Shown here in pieces: positions 16,390 through 27,213 of a DNA stretch of 64,000 bases. A program made the translations under genes and the position numbers. A model generated the notes under the pieces. The model was not told the DNA's origin. It saw only the letters and a list, made by a program, of their open reading frames with translations, and made no database searches. Each line of letters begins with the position of its first letter. The stretch's first letter is position 1. The DNA lies in the NCBI GenBank assembly GCA_022446965.1, contig JAKVBV010000002.1, positions 1 through 64,000 on the forward strand, given 5' to 3'. This DNA is from Phycisphaerales bacterium (lineage in GTDB: Bacteria > Planctomycetota > Phycisphaerae > Phycisphaerales > SM1A02).

Positions 16390-17205
16390 ATGCTCGCCCC
16401 GCTTCGCCACATGGCCGTGTTTGCAGCGCTCTACGTGGGGGCGCAGGTGGTCGCGGTCGCCGTGCTCAGCGGCACATCCGTGCCGTGGCTGGCCGTCGCA
16501 GTGGCAACGCTCACAGGATGGGGCACGTATCTCGTAGACCGCATCGGCCCCACGCCTGGCCCGCCTGATCGCGGGGACATGCGATCCACACCAGATCGCG
16601 TGCGCTTTCTGTGGCGATTCGACACACCAGCCCGTGTGCTGGCCGTGCTCGCACTGGGCGGGGCGTTCATGCTGGCCTTGCCATGGGGCGGGTGGGCATC
16701 ATTGGTGCCGTTGTCGGTGATCGGTGTGTTGATCTACGCGCGGTGGGCGCCTCCGGGGCGACGCATCAAGGATAGGCTGTGGCTCAAGACATTGGCGATC
16801 GCAGCGAGTATCACCGTGTTCGCATTGGCGTTGGTTCACGTTGCGGTTGATGTTCCACTTCGCCTGCTCGCCATCGCTGGAGCGGTCGTCTTCTTTCGAG
16901 TCATGGCCGACGCCATGCGCTGCGACATTGAAGATGCCGTTTCGGACGCCCGCGTCGGCACGCGGACAATCGCCAATGTCTTCTCGCCCACGACAGCATG
17001 GCGATGCGCACTGTTTCTGGATTGTGTCGCTGTCGGTATCGCCGTCACCGCGGTGCCGATGGTCGGCATGCCGGCGCTTGCCGTGGGGGTCATCCCATGT
17101 GTCGCGAGCATGGTGCTCATGTACACGCGGCCGGCGGCGGTGCGAGATTGGGTCGACTTCCTCGGTGCGACGAGTGTGGCGGTTGCTTGGGCAGTGTCAG
17201 CCTGA
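16390..17205 (+). CDS. UbiA-like polytopic membrane protein
   Basis: About 271 residues and seven or more hydrophobic helices. TYLVDRIGPTPGPPDRGD near residue 50 and DAMRCDIEDAVSDARVGTRT near 175 resemble the two Asp-rich motifs of UbiA-superfamily prenyltransferases. The first lacks the usual N-x-x-x-D spacing, so activity and substrate are uncertain. ATG at 16390 is preceded by CATACT at 6 nt. The 3' end overlaps the convergent plsY gene by 9 bases. A diverged prenyltransferase is my best reading. Confidence 0.65.
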   Translation: MLAPLRHMAVFAALYVGAQVVAVAVLSGTSVPWLAVAVATLTGWGTYLVDRIGPTPGPPDRGDMRSTPDRVRFLWRFDTPARVLAVLALGGAFMLALPWGGWASLVPLSVIGVLIYARWAPPGRRIKDRLWLKTLAIAASITVFALALVHVAVDVPLRLLAIAGAVVFFRVMADAMRCDIEDAVSDARVGTRTIANVFSPTTAWRCALFLDCVAVGIAVTAVPMVGMPALAVGVIPCVASMVLMYTRPAAVRDWVDFLGATSVAVAWAVSA

Positions 17206-17877
17206 CGGGCCCACGCGATGTTCATCGCCCTTGAGCAAGCGCGCGATGTTGCTGCGGTGCCGCACCAGTACGAGGGCGGCGACGAGCAGCGTGATCGTCA
17301 TGGGCGGGGCGCACCGTGACAGCATGCCCTCGTCGGACAGGTCGACACGCATCCACAGCCCGATGGCGGTGGCGACGGGCACCATGCACGCGGCGGTCAT
17401 GCTCGCCAGTGAAACCGTGCGTGCCACGGCCATCACCGCCAGCCACACACCAAAGGCGATCAACGCCGGCACACCCAGCGTGGGCCACACGCCCAGCAGC
17501 ACGCCAAATGCAGTGGCCACGCCCTTGCCGCCCTTGAACCGGAGATACACCGGAAAGACATGGCCCAGCAATGCGGCGACGCCCACGGCCAGCCACATCC
17601 ACGATGTGCTCGGCTCGATCATCGCCATCGATGTGCCGAGGAATCCACCGCACCATGCAAAGCCCAGCGTGGGCACGAGGCCCTTGCCCAGATCGAGTAC
17701 GAAGCAGATCACGCTCGCTCGTTTACCACAGGTGCGACCGAGGTTCGTCGCACCGATGTTGCCCGAACCGTGCTCGCGGATGTCGACACCATGGACCTTG
17801 CCGATCAACAGGCCAAAGGGCACGCTGCCCAGCAGGTAGGCCCCGAGTATCCACAACATCCAGATCATCGCGTCCAC
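17197..17877 (-). CDS. plsY: Glycerol-3-phosphate acyltransferase PlsY
   Basis: Membrane acyltransferase using acyl-phosphate to make lysophosphatidic acid, the first step of phospholipid synthesis. It shows the conserved loops AYLLGSVPFGLLIGK, HGSGNIGATN, DLGKGLVPTL and RFKGGKGVATAFGVLLG in order, with five or so hydrophobic helices. The GTG start at 17877 is 6 nt after TAGGCT (17884-17889), a likely leaderless start; an internal ATG three codons later is the alternative. The upstream SDR stop codon (17887-17889) overlaps that box. Confidence 0.95.
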   Translation of the reverse strand: MDAMIWMLWILGAYLLGSVPFGLLIGKVHGVDIREHGSGNIGATNLGRTCGKRASVICFVLDLGKGLVPTLGFAWCGGFLGTSMAMIEPSTSWMWLAVGVAALLGHVFPVYLRFKGGKGVATAFGVLLGVWPTLGVPALIAFGVWLAVMAVARTVSLASMTAACMVPVATAIGLWMRVDLSDEGMLSRCAPPMTITLLVAALVLVRHRSNIARLLKGDEHRVGPSG

Positions 17878-17886
17878 GAGCGCAGC

Positions 17887-18630
17887 CTATCGAACCATGC
17901 CCGTAGGGCGAATCACCAGTTCATTGATGGAGACATGTGCCGGGCGGTGCATGGCCCAGGCGACCGCGTCGGCAACATCGTCGGCACTGAGAACATGGGT
18001 CATGCCCTCGTAGTACGCCTCGGTGCCTGCACGGGTGGCGTCGTCGCGGATGGATGCGGGGAGTTCGGTATCCACGGCGCCGGGCAGAACGGTGATGACG
18101 CGAATGGCCGGCCCACCATGCTTCATGGCCGCGGCCGTTTCGGCGCGAAGCGCTTCGGCGAAGCTGTTGATCGCCGCCTTGGTGGCGCCGTACACACTGG
18201 CAGCAGGGAAGGCCCCTCGCCCGGCAACGGACGACATCAACACCACATCTCCGCCATCGGGCATCGCAGTCAACGCGCCATGCACAATGTTCAGCGTGCC
18301 TTCGAGATTCACGCGGACTGTGTCGTGCCAATGCTCCAGCGCAGCCGTCTGCGCCGGCGCGATCGGCATGGTGCCGGCGTTGGCGATCACGCCACGGAGT
18401 GCATCACCTGCGGCATCGACACACTTCATGCTCACGGCTGGATCGGCGATGTCGCCGGCCACGGTGGCATGGTCGCCCGGCAGCGTGTCGCACAGTGCCT
18501 GCAACTGGTCTTCCCGGCGAGCGGTCAGCACAAGACGGGCCGATGGCGCCAGGCGGTGGGCCAAGGCGTGGCCGATGCCGCTGCTGGAGCCAGTGATGAT
18601 GATCGTGCCGTGAGGTGCGGTCGAATCCAT
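17887..18630 (-). CDS. Short-chain dehydrogenase/reductase
   Basis: NAD(P)-binding Rossmann oxidoreductase of the classical SDR type, about 247 residues. The cofactor motif TGSSSGIGHAL is at the N-terminus and ANAGTMP near residue 85. The catalytic Ser is in VVLMSSVAGRG and the Tyr/Lys in ASVYGATKAAINSFAEAL; PGAVDTELP follows. The start at 18630 lies 9 nt after TACGAT (18640-18645). The gene is divergent from lysS, with 20 bp between start codons. The substrate is unknown. Confidence 0.9.
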   Translation of the reverse strand: MDSTAPHGTIIITGSSSGIGHALAHRLAPSARLVLTARREDQLQALCDTLPGDHATVAGDIADPAVSMKCVDAAGDALRGVIANAGTMPIAPAQTAALEHWHDTVRVNLEGTLNIVHGALTAMPDGGDVVLMSSVAGRGAFPAASVYGATKAAINSFAEALRAETAAAMKHGGPAIRVITVLPGAVDTELPASIRDDATRAGTEAYYEGMTHVLSADDVADAVAWAMHRPAHVSINELVIRPTGMVR

Positions 18631-18638
18631 GGCACGGG

Positions 18639-18645
18639 TATCGTA
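18639..18645. promoter_or_regulatory. Symmetric -10 box shared by the SDR gene and lysS
   Basis: TATCGTA reads TATCGT on the plus strand (6 nt before the lysS ATG at 18651) and TACGAT on the minus strand (9 nt before the SDR ATG at 18630). One near-palindromic element could open DNA for both directions. Confidence 0.5.
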
Positions 18646-18650
18646 TGAGG

Positions 18651-20203
<1,553 letters not shown>

Positions 20204-20204
<1 letters not shown>

Positions 20205-21640
20205 TGGCGATTCGCCTGTTCAGCATTGGGCTCGTGCTCGCGCTGGCCGCAGTTGCCCTGGGCCAGGAGGCGCGGTGGTACGCACTCACACTCGGCGACG
20301 TCCCGGCAGGGTGGCGGTCCGATGTGGAAGAAACGACGGATGACAGGTTGATCTGGACCACCACCGAATTCCTCCGCATCAATCGAGGTGGCCAACAGGT
20401 GGAGATCGAGGCGGCCACCACGTGGGTGACGGATCCACAAGGTCGTCCGATCGAGATTCGCACGCGACAGGTGCTCAGCGGCGCACCCAATGAGACGACA
20501 TGGCGCTTTACCAAGGACGCCATCGAGATCACAGCCGCTCAAGGTGGCACGACCAACACGATTCGCGTGCCATTGCCCACGACACCATGGCTCACGCCAC
20601 AAGCGGCCCGGCAGCTGATCGCCCAGCGCGGTGACGCTGGTGCCACCACCATCACGTACACGACGATCGCGCCCGAGCTGGGAGTGGATGTGGTGCAACA
20701 GTCGATGGAACGCATCGGCGACACTACGGTGCATTGGCAGGGTCGCGATGTGAAGTGCACGCGATGGTCGACCAAGACGCAAGGCCTGCCGTTTGAAAGC
20801 GAAGCGACGTTGTCCACAGATTGGCGTCCAGTGGCCGGAGCGATGCACCTGCCCTTCGGTGAACTTCGGTACGTCCTTGCCGGACCGCAGGTCACGTCCC
20901 TTGCCGGTGACGCGCCGGAACTGTTCACCTCACTCTTCGTGGAACCGATCACAGCCCTCAGTCGTGTGCATCAGCGCGACCAACTGTTGCTGCAACTGAC
21001 CACGAAGAATGGCGACGACATCGATCTGGCATCCAGCGGCGCCCAGTCCATTGCCGGTCGCGGCCCTGGTCGCATCACGGTGCTCGTGGATCCCTCTGCG
21101 CCGCTGCCGGTGAAGGGGGGCGATGTGGATGATCCGGACTACCGCACGTCGTCCACGCTCATTGATTCGGCCCACCCGGATGTCTTGGCGCTGGTGCACA
21201 AGGCCGTGCCGGAGCGGGATGCCAACTGGCCTCGTCGCGCTGAAGCCATGCGAGACTTCGTGCGACGGTGGGTGCGGTCCAAGGGATTGTCCACGGCGTT
21301 CGCATCGGCATCCGAGACAGCACGGAGTCGTGAAGGCGACTGCAGCGAACACGCCGTCTTGTTGGCAGCCATGCTGCGAGCCGACGGCATTCCATCCCGA
21401 GTGGCCACAGGCCTTGTGTGGATCGACTGGGCCAATGCATTTGGTTGGCACATGTGGACACAGGCGATGCTTGATGGCCGATGGGTCGACCTCGACGCCA
21501 CCTTGCCGATGGCCTACTCGCCGGGGCACGTGCTCGTGAGCACGTCTGCGCTGGCTGATGGCGACGGGCAGGGTGAGCTCGTGGGCTTGCTGGGTCTGCT
21601 TGGCAATGTGGACATCGACGTGGTGGAGCCCGGCCCGTGA
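20204..21640 (+). CDS. Secreted transglutaminase-like (cysteine peptidase fold) protein
   Basis: About 478 residues with a signal peptide (LFSIGLVLALAAVALGQ). The C-terminal third is a transglutaminase-core domain with the triad visible: Cys in EGDCSEHAVLLAAMLRADGI, His in FGWHMWTQAM and Asp in WVDLDATL. The N-terminal two thirds are beta-rich and unrecognised. The start ATG (20204) overlaps the lysS stop. The stop overlaps the next GTG by 4 bases. It could be a peptidase or a peptidoglycan/protein cross-linking enzyme; the sequence does not say which. Confidence 0.82.
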
Positions 21641-22509
21641 CAGCACCGGTCGAGGGTCTGCCTCCTCGTCCAGCCGCGGGACACAAGGGTGACTTCGGCA
21701 CGATGGCCATCGTGGGGGGCTGCCACTCCACCGATGCAGTGATGCTCGGTGCACCTGTGCTTGCGGCGCGTGCAGCATTGCGTACAGGGTGCGGCGGTGC
21801 GCACATGCATCTGCCCGGCCCCTTGGCGGTGGACGCGCTCATGCAGTTGTGTGAAGCGACATTCGTGCCGCGGCCTGACGACATCATCGAAGCGAGAGAC
21901 CGCCTTGCAGCAGCCACGTGCGATGCCATGGTGATCGGGCCGGGCTTGGGGACCGGTGACGACGAAGGTGCTCTTGTGGAAGGCGTGCTGGCCAACGCCG
22001 GCCCACCAACCGTGGTGGATGCAGATGCGCTCAACGCGCTGGCAGCCAGTTGCACATGGCAATGGCCCGCGTCCCGAGCGGTGGTGCTCACGCCGCACCC
22101 AGGCGAATACGCACGGCTGGCAGTGCGACTTGCTCTGCCGTCGGCGGGCGATTCGTCACGGTCACGATTGGCTGCAGCAGTGGCGCTGGCTCAGAGTACG
22201 CACGCGGTCGTGGTGCTCAAAGGGTATGGCACGGTGGTGGCGGCACCGGATCGACAGCCATGGGTGTGCGATCGCGGCGGTCCGGAGTTGGCTGTGCCCG
22301 GCAGCGGGGACGTGCTCGCAGGCATCTTAGCTGCGGTGATCGCACTGCGAGCCAAGGCTGGCCTGGACGACCTTTTTGAAGCGTCGAAGACTGCAGTTTG
22401 GCTGCATGCACTGGCGGGCGAGCGTCATGCACGCGACAATGGGCCGTGCGGCATGTTGGCCAGCGAGTTGGCGGATCAGGTGCCACATGTCTTGAAAGCA
22501 CTGCAGTGA
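21637..22509 (+). CDS. nnrD: ADP-dependent NAD(P)H-hydrate dehydratase (single domain)
   Basis: Metabolite-repair enzyme that converts (S)-NADHX back to NADH using ADP. The ribokinase-like fold shows GHKGDFGTMAIVGG, MVIGPGLGTGDD, VVDADALNAL, VVLTPHPGEYARL, VVLKGYGTVVA and the catalytic PGSGDVLAGILAAV (usually PGTGD). 290 residues with GTG start overlapping the previous stop by 4 bases. The epimerase half (NnrE), often fused at the N-terminus, is absent here and not nearby. Confidence 0.92.
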   Translation: MTAPVEGLPPRPAAGHKGDFGTMAIVGGCHSTDAVMLGAPVLAARAALRTGCGGAHMHLPGPLAVDALMQLCEATFVPRPDDIIEARDRLAAATCDAMVIGPGLGTGDDEGALVEGVLANAGPPTVVDADALNALAASCTWQWPASRAVVLTPHPGEYARLAVRLALPSAGDSSRSRLAAAVALAQSTHAVVVLKGYGTVVAAPDRQPWVCDRGGPELAVPGSGDVLAGILAAVIALRAKAGLDDLFEASKTAVWLHALAGERHARDNGPCGMLASELADQVPHVLKALQ

Positions 22510-23483
22510 CGAACACGATCAACATGTTGGAGCCCGGAACCACGCTGGAAGGCGGGGTCTATCTGCTCATCAACCCGCAGGCAGGCACCAAGGGCAACGG
22601 CGATCCCTACCTGCGGTGCATGCTTCGCGATGCCACAGGCGAGGTGGCTGGCCGCCGATGGACGTTTGACCCCGGCACGCTGTCAACGCTCGAACGAGCC
22701 AGCGTGGTCGAAGTGAACGGAGAGGTGGTGCGGTTCCAAGGGAAGAACCAGATCAACATCCACGACCTCACGCCGCTTGACGCCACGCCTGCGTTGCTGT
22801 CGTCACTCATGCCCGTGTCTAGTCGTGACATCGAAGAGATGTTCGGCGAGGTCGTCGCGGTGCTGCGCACCATCGGTGATGCATCGTTGCGTGGGCTGGC
22901 CGAGGCGGTGCTTGACGACGAGCCTCTCGTCAATGCATTCAAGTCTGCCCCAGCTGCCATGAGCATGCACCATGCCTTCATCGGTGGGCTACTTGAGCAC
23001 ACCAACCAGATGCTGCGGATCGCCGATGCCACGGTGGGCCTGTATGCCCATGCCGGCATTGCACTTGACCGCGATCTCGTGTTATTGGGCGTGCTCTTTC
23101 ACGATCTGGCCAAGACGACCGAGCTGCAATGGACAGATAGATTCGGCTACACGGTGCGAGGCAATCTGATCGGGCACATCGTCGATGGCGCCGCCATGGT
23201 GGAAGCCAAAGCTGCCGAGGCCGAACTCAATGGCGCCCCGAGTGTGCCTGAGCACACGCTCACGGCGCTGCAGAACATCGTGCTGTCGCACCACGGCAGC
23301 GCCGAGCATGGCGCGGCCCGTCCGGCCATGACACCCGAGGCCGTGCTCGTGGCGCGCATCGATGCGCTTGAAGCGCACACCCGCATGGCAGTCGATGCGT
23401 GCGACGGTCGCGAAGCGGGCATGACCGACATCATTCGTGGCCTGGGGCATCGTCTGTATGTGCGTCCGCGAGACGAGGCCTGA
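22506..23483 (+). CDS. OB-fold plus HD-domain nuclease, YhaM-like
   Basis: About 325 residues. The N-terminal OB-fold nucleic-acid-binding region (GGVYLLINPQAGTKGNGDPY, VVEVNGEVVRFQGKNQINI) is followed by a metal-dependent HD domain: H in SMHHAFIGGLLEHTNQM, HD in GVLFHDLAKTTEL, H in NLIGHIVDGA and LSHHGSAEHGA. This layout matches the 3'-5' exoribonuclease YhaM family. GTG start at 22506 overlaps the nnrD stop by 4 bases, so it is translationally coupled. RNA or DNA substrate is inferred from the family only. Confidence 0.85.
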   Translation: MTNTINMLEPGTTLEGGVYLLINPQAGTKGNGDPYLRCMLRDATGEVAGRRWTFDPGTLSTLERASVVEVNGEVVRFQGKNQINIHDLTPLDATPALLSSLMPVSSRDIEEMFGEVVAVLRTIGDASLRGLAEAVLDDEPLVNAFKSAPAAMSMHHAFIGGLLEHTNQMLRIADATVGLYAHAGIALDRDLVLLGVLFHDLAKTTELQWTDRFGYTVRGNLIGHIVDGAAMVEAKAAEAELNGAPSVPEHTLTALQNIVLSHHGSAEHGAARPAMTPEAVLVARIDALEAHTRMAVDACDGREAGMTDIIRGLGHRLYVRPRDEA

Positions 23484-23498
23484 CTACACTGGTGGGCC

Positions 23499-24239
23499 AT
23501 GATCCGCACCCTCGTCGGCATTCCGGTCTACAACGAAGCACGGCACGTCGAAGGCGTGCTGCAGGCCGTCCGGCAATGGACCACCGATGTGCTCGTGATC
23601 GATGACGGATCCACCGACGACACACCGATGGAGTTGGCCAAGCAGGATGTCGAGGTCATTCGGCACGCCCGCAATCGCGGTTATGGCCGAGCCATGCAGG
23701 AACTGCTCCGTCGCGCCGCATTCGATGGCTACGACTGGCTCATTACGATGGACTGCGATTTTCAGCATGAGCCCGCGGCCCTGCCGATGTTCCACGAGGC
23801 GATCGCGAGAAACGACGCCGACGTGATCTCTGGCAGCCGCTACATGGCTGATCTGGGCACGCAGGGGTCGGTGCCGGCGGATCGTCGCTCCATCAATCAT
23901 TCGATCACGCAGGTGCTCAATGCCCGGCTCGATCTGCAGCTGACCGACGCCTTCTGTGGCTTCAAGGCGTACCGCACGCTGTCGTGTTCCAACCTGCCGC
24001 TGGATGTGGATGGCTACGACTTCCCCATGCAGTTCTGGGTGCAGGCAGTTGCATACGGTCTGCGCATCAAGGAAGTGCCGGTGCGGTTGATCTACAACGA
24101 CCCGTCGCGATCGTTCGGTGGCCCGCTTGACGACGCCGACAACCGCCGCCGCGTGTATGACGCCACACTCGATCATGCCTGCGCTCGCTGGGCACATCGT
24201 TTGCCGATGCCGGCATCGTGCATGTGTACGACATCGTGA
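23499..24239 (+). CDS. Family 2 glycosyltransferase (dolichyl-phosphate mannose synthase-like)
   Basis: GT-A fold transferase, 246 residues. It shows IPVYNEARHVEGVL, VIDDGSTDDTP, RNRGYGRAMQELL and the metal-binding DxD-type MDCDFQHEP, then SGSRY. A late helix FPMQFWVQAVAYGLRIKEVPV fits enzymes that use a polyprenyl-phosphate acceptor. There are no C-terminal membrane helices. TACACT (23485-23490) lies 8 nt before the ATG, so it may have its own leaderless promoter although it is only 15 nt after the previous gene. The sugar and acceptor are unknown. Confidence 0.88.
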   Translation: MIRTLVGIPVYNEARHVEGVLQAVRQWTTDVLVIDDGSTDDTPMELAKQDVEVIRHARNRGYGRAMQELLRRAAFDGYDWLITMDCDFQHEPAALPMFHEAIARNDADVISGSRYMADLGTQGSVPADRRSINHSITQVLNARLDLQLTDAFCGFKAYRTLSCSNLPLDVDGYDFPMQFWVQAVAYGLRIKEVPVRLIYNDPSRSFGGPLDDADNRRRVYDATLDHACARWAHRLPMPASCMCTTS

Positions 24240-25318
24240 TCACGCATCGGGGTCTCGATCGAGACATCACGGTCGGTGCTGACGCGGCGACACGGCGCCA
24301 TCTTGGCCTTCCCACAGATCGACCAGTGATCGCCGCCGGGCATCAGCCGGGCTTGCAGCATGGCGGCATTCTTGCCAAGGACATGGCCGTGGCCGCCTTG
24401 GCCCATCGTGCTGGCGGTGTGGGCGTCCATCTGCTGCTCGACACCGTGGACGGCCTGCCGGCCACCGTCGACGTGCCTGTGCACAGTGAAGGGCGATGGG
24501 CGGTCGAGCATCGGTCGCGTCTTGATGACAAGAACGACGCCGATTGCATGCAACACCAGTTCGATGCCTTGGGCATCGCGCCGACCGTGATTCGATCAAG
24601 CAGCCTGCTCGGCACGCCCGGTGCGGTGTCGTTGCTTGATCGCATGCGAGCCGATGCCGCCGCGTGCACAGCGGCGCTGCAACACGCGGTGGATGCCGTG
24701 CCCGGCAGTGGTGTGCGACGTCCGGCCGACGGCGAACTGCCCATGTGGGTGCACGCTGACGGCGGCCGACGCATCGCTACCGCTGATGACCTGCACACGC
24801 CCCAAGCCCTCGCGCCCCGAGCCGTGCTGACGACGGCCATCATGCGACTGTTTGTGTGCGATCTGTTCGTGCACGGCACCGGGGGATCGCACTACGACAA
24901 GGTCACCGATCTGTGGTTGACCACCTGGCGGGGACAAACACCACCGCCAAGGGCCATGGTCACCGCCGACGTGTACCCGGATGCGGCAGCCCGAAGCGCC
25001 GCGATGACGACGTTGGCCGAAGTCCACGCACGACACCGTGCCGCCACGCATGCCACGACTGATCCAGCGGCCAAGCAGGCGTTGCTCGATCGCATCGATG
25101 CGGCTCCACGAGGCAGTGCCGAGCGTCGAGACGCCTTTGCGGCGTTGACAGCATTGCGCCAGCAACGAGCACCCGTGGACATCGATGTCCAGATCGAGGA
25201 CATCCAGCAGCAGCTGGCCGTGCTGGATCGCCGTGACTATCCCTTGTTGGCATTGCCCGAATCGGCCCGGAGGGCATTCATCAGCGCATGCATCGAGGCC
25301 TTTGGCCCCGTCACCTGA
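24218..25318 (+). CDS. Conserved-looking protein of unknown function
   Basis: 366 residues, no signal peptide or membrane helix. Notable segments are VIAAGHQPGLQHGGILAKDM near residue 40, LLLDTVDG near 78, RLFVCDLFVHGTGGSHYDKV near 210-230 and a Gln/Asp-rich helix near 325-345. The HQPG and HGTGGSHYD segments look like active-site loops. They vaguely recall the BshC-type (bacillithiol) fold, but I am not confident. GTG start; it overlaps the 3' end of the glycosyltransferase gene by 22 bases, so it is co-transcribed with it. Confidence 0.7.
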   Translation: MHVYDIVITHRGLDRDITVGADAATRRHLGLPTDRPVIAAGHQPGLQHGGILAKDMAVAALAHRAGGVGVHLLLDTVDGLPATVDVPVHSEGRWAVEHRSRLDDKNDADCMQHQFDALGIAPTVIRSSSLLGTPGAVSLLDRMRADAAACTAALQHAVDAVPGSGVRRPADGELPMWVHADGGRRIATADDLHTPQALAPRAVLTTAIMRLFVCDLFVHGTGGSHYDKVTDLWLTTWRGQTPPPRAMVTADVYPDAAARSAAMTTLAEVHARHRAATHATTDPAAKQALLDRIDAAPRGSAERRDAFAALTALRQQRAPVDIDVQIEDIQQQLAVLDRRDYPLLALPESARRAFISACIEAFGPVT

Positions 25319-25324
25319 GGACGC

Positions 25325-26716
25325 TCAGTTGAGCTTGAGTCCAGCGGACTGCCAGAGGTCGGCGATCCGTTGATCATCGACGACTTCAATCCGCGTGCCG
25401 TCGGGACGATCGATGAACACCGCGCCATTGCGAGTGACACGCGCGATCGACGGCAGCGCATCCATGCCTTGCCAGGTGCGCACGATCCACGTGCCATCGG
25501 GCACGGGGGACCACTGATCTCGTCGCATCAGCACTCGGGGCACGCCGCTGGCTGGATCCCACGCCGCCCAGACGTATTCGGTGGACTCGGCGGGATCGAT
25601 GATGTCCATCAGGAGCCACTCCAGCGGTCTGGGCAACCATCCTTCGTGCACCGGATTCTCGAAGGGGGACCGTTCGCCCGTGCTGCTTTGGCGAATCACA
25701 GTCAGGGTGGGGCGGGGCGCACCCGCCGACGCGGCTTCCCGAATACCCAGTTCTGTTTCGGCGGCCTGGCGGCCATGCTGCTTGCGGGTGGCATTGAGGT
25801 ACCACTGTTCGCTCGACCCATCGAACGCCAGCCACATGCGCATGACCTGATCGAGGTATCGATCGGCGGCCGGGTCGACGGCATAGCGCAGATGCACGGT
25901 GACGATCAGACCCTCGTGTTGATCATCACCGATGGTGGCGGCGGTGAGGTCAGGCCGAATGGCACTGGCCGTGCCGATGGCGGCCTCCAGCACCCCGTAG
26001 GCGAGCTCGCGTCCACCCCCGCGCGGGTCGGGCTGCCAGATGCGAAACACCCGGCGAAGGCCATCGAGGCGGCGGAGTTTATCTTCAAGGCCGTCCTTGA
26101 GCAGGCTTTCAGACTTCGCAAGACCAATGCTGCCAAGTAGTTGCGATTCTGATGTGTCCACCGGACGCACCGATGCAAAGATCCGTTCGATCTCGGGCCG
26201 AGCCTGCGGGAGCATCGCCGGTGTGGTGATGGCCGTCAGGAGCATCACCTGGCCGTCGCTGCGTGGGAGGGCTAGCCATCCATAGGCGACAGAAGTCCCG
26301 GAGGCGTCTTCTTCTCGGACCCAGGCGGTATGGGCATGGCGGTCGCCCACCTTGAGTGTGCCCTCATGCAATACGGACTGGGGATCTGCTTTCGCCAGGA
26401 CCGCATTACCGTGCAGCACGGCCATGGCTGGGCCCGTGGCACCCGCTGGAGGTGGCACCGCTTCTGCCCGCAGGCTCCACGCTGGCGAGTCGTCGCCGTC
26501 ACGCAGCAGTAGATGCGGCTGATTGGAGGTGGGCCGATGCATGAGCCGGGTGCCTGCAGGCACTTGGAACCACACGCCCAAGGGGTCCAGAAGCACCCAT
26601 TCCAGCCCGGGAGCAGGGGTGGGGACGGTCATCGGGGCGTTGTGCGTGGGATCGATCTGTGCCACGGCGGGCCAGGTCACCACGGCCGCGGCGAGAATCG
26701 GGCAAAGACAGCGCAT
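25325..26716 (-). CDS. Secreted protein of unknown function
   Basis: 463 residues with a signal peptide (MRCLCPILAAAVVTWPAVAQ). The body is mixed alpha/beta, with Trp-rich stretches such as LEWLLMDIIDPAESTEYVWA and SVLHEGTLKVGDRHAHTAW. I see no catalytic motif or membrane segment. TAAGCT (26723-26728) lies 6 nt before the ATG. It ends 6 nt from the convergent unknown gene on the plus strand and is divergent from the ribosomal operon. Confidence 0.7.
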   Translation of the reverse strand: MRCLCPILAAAVVTWPAVAQIDPTHNAPMTVPTPAPGLEWVLLDPLGVWFQVPAGTRLMHRPTSNQPHLLLRDGDDSPAWSLRAEAVPPPAGATGPAMAVLHGNAVLAKADPQSVLHEGTLKVGDRHAHTAWVREEDASGTSVAYGWLALPRSDGQVMLLTAITTPAMLPQARPEIERIFASVRPVDTSESQLLGSIGLAKSESLLKDGLEDKLRRLDGLRRVFRIWQPDPRGGGRELAYGVLEAAIGTASAIRPDLTAATIGDDQHEGLIVTVHLRYAVDPAADRYLDQVMRMWLAFDGSSEQWYLNATRKQHGRQAAETELGIREAASAGAPRPTLTVIRQSSTGERSPFENPVHEGWLPRPLEWLLMDIIDPAESTEYVWAAWDPASGVPRVLMRRDQWSPVPDGTWIVRTWQGMDALPSIARVTRNGAVFIDRPDGTRIEVVDDQRIADLWQSAGLKLN

Positions 26717-26770
26717 CTCCGAAGCTTACCGAAACCTGTCTTCCTTGGGTGAGAAACCCCCTTGGTGCGG

Positions 26771-26798
26771 TTGACACTTGCGTTGGGGTGACTAGAAT
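26771..26798 (+). promoter_or_regulatory. Sigma-70-type promoter of the ribosomal-protein operon
   Basis: TTGACA (26771-26776), 16-bp spacer, TAGAAT (26793-26798). The transcription start would be near 26805, leaving a leader of about 100 nt before rpsJ. Unlike most first genes in the window, this transcript is not leaderless. Confidence 0.75.
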
Positions 26799-26906
26799 CC
26801 CCGGTTCGCGCCCTGTTTTGTGACAGGGCTTGGCATGTCGAGGAGATGGTTCGCGAACGCCCCACGTGAGGGGCTGCATGCGGCCGGCAAGAGAGTTCGA
26901 AGCACG

Positions 26907-27206
26907 ATGAAGATTCGTATCCGAATGGAAGCCTATGACCACCAGGCGCTGGATGCGTCGGCGAAGGAAATCGTCGATCACGCCAAGCGCACCGGTGCGA
27001 AGGTCGCCGGCCCCGTGCCGCTGCCCACGCGTAGAGAGATCTACACCGTGAACCGCTCCACGTTCGTCAACAAGAAGTCGCGTGAGCAGTTCGAGATTCG
27101 TACGCACAAGCGAATCATCGACATCTCCGAACCCAACGCCCGCACCGTCGAGTCGCTCAACCGCCTCGTCGTTCCCGCGGGCGTCTTCGTGAAGATCAAG
27201 GCCTGA
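26907..27206 (+). CDS. rpsJ: 30S ribosomal protein S10
   Basis: First gene of the S10-spc-alpha operon; also the transcription factor NusE. 99 residues: [40 protein letters not shown] and [17 protein letters not shown] are diagnostic. The start at 26907 is set by homology; the upstream frame to 26820 is not conserved. It is followed after 7 nt by rplC. Confidence 0.98.
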   Translation: MKIRIRMEAYDHQALDASAKEIVDHAKRTGAKVAGPVPLPTRREIYTVNRSTFVNKKSREQFEIRTHKRIIDISEPNARTVESLNRLVVPAGVFVKIKA

Positions 27207-27213
27207 TACCGCC

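Noticed and set aside
16353-16412. ATG starts for purB at 16391 or 16412
   Set aside because: They would overlap the divergent gene's start and place the promoter-like TACAAT inside purB; the added residues are not conserved in PurB.
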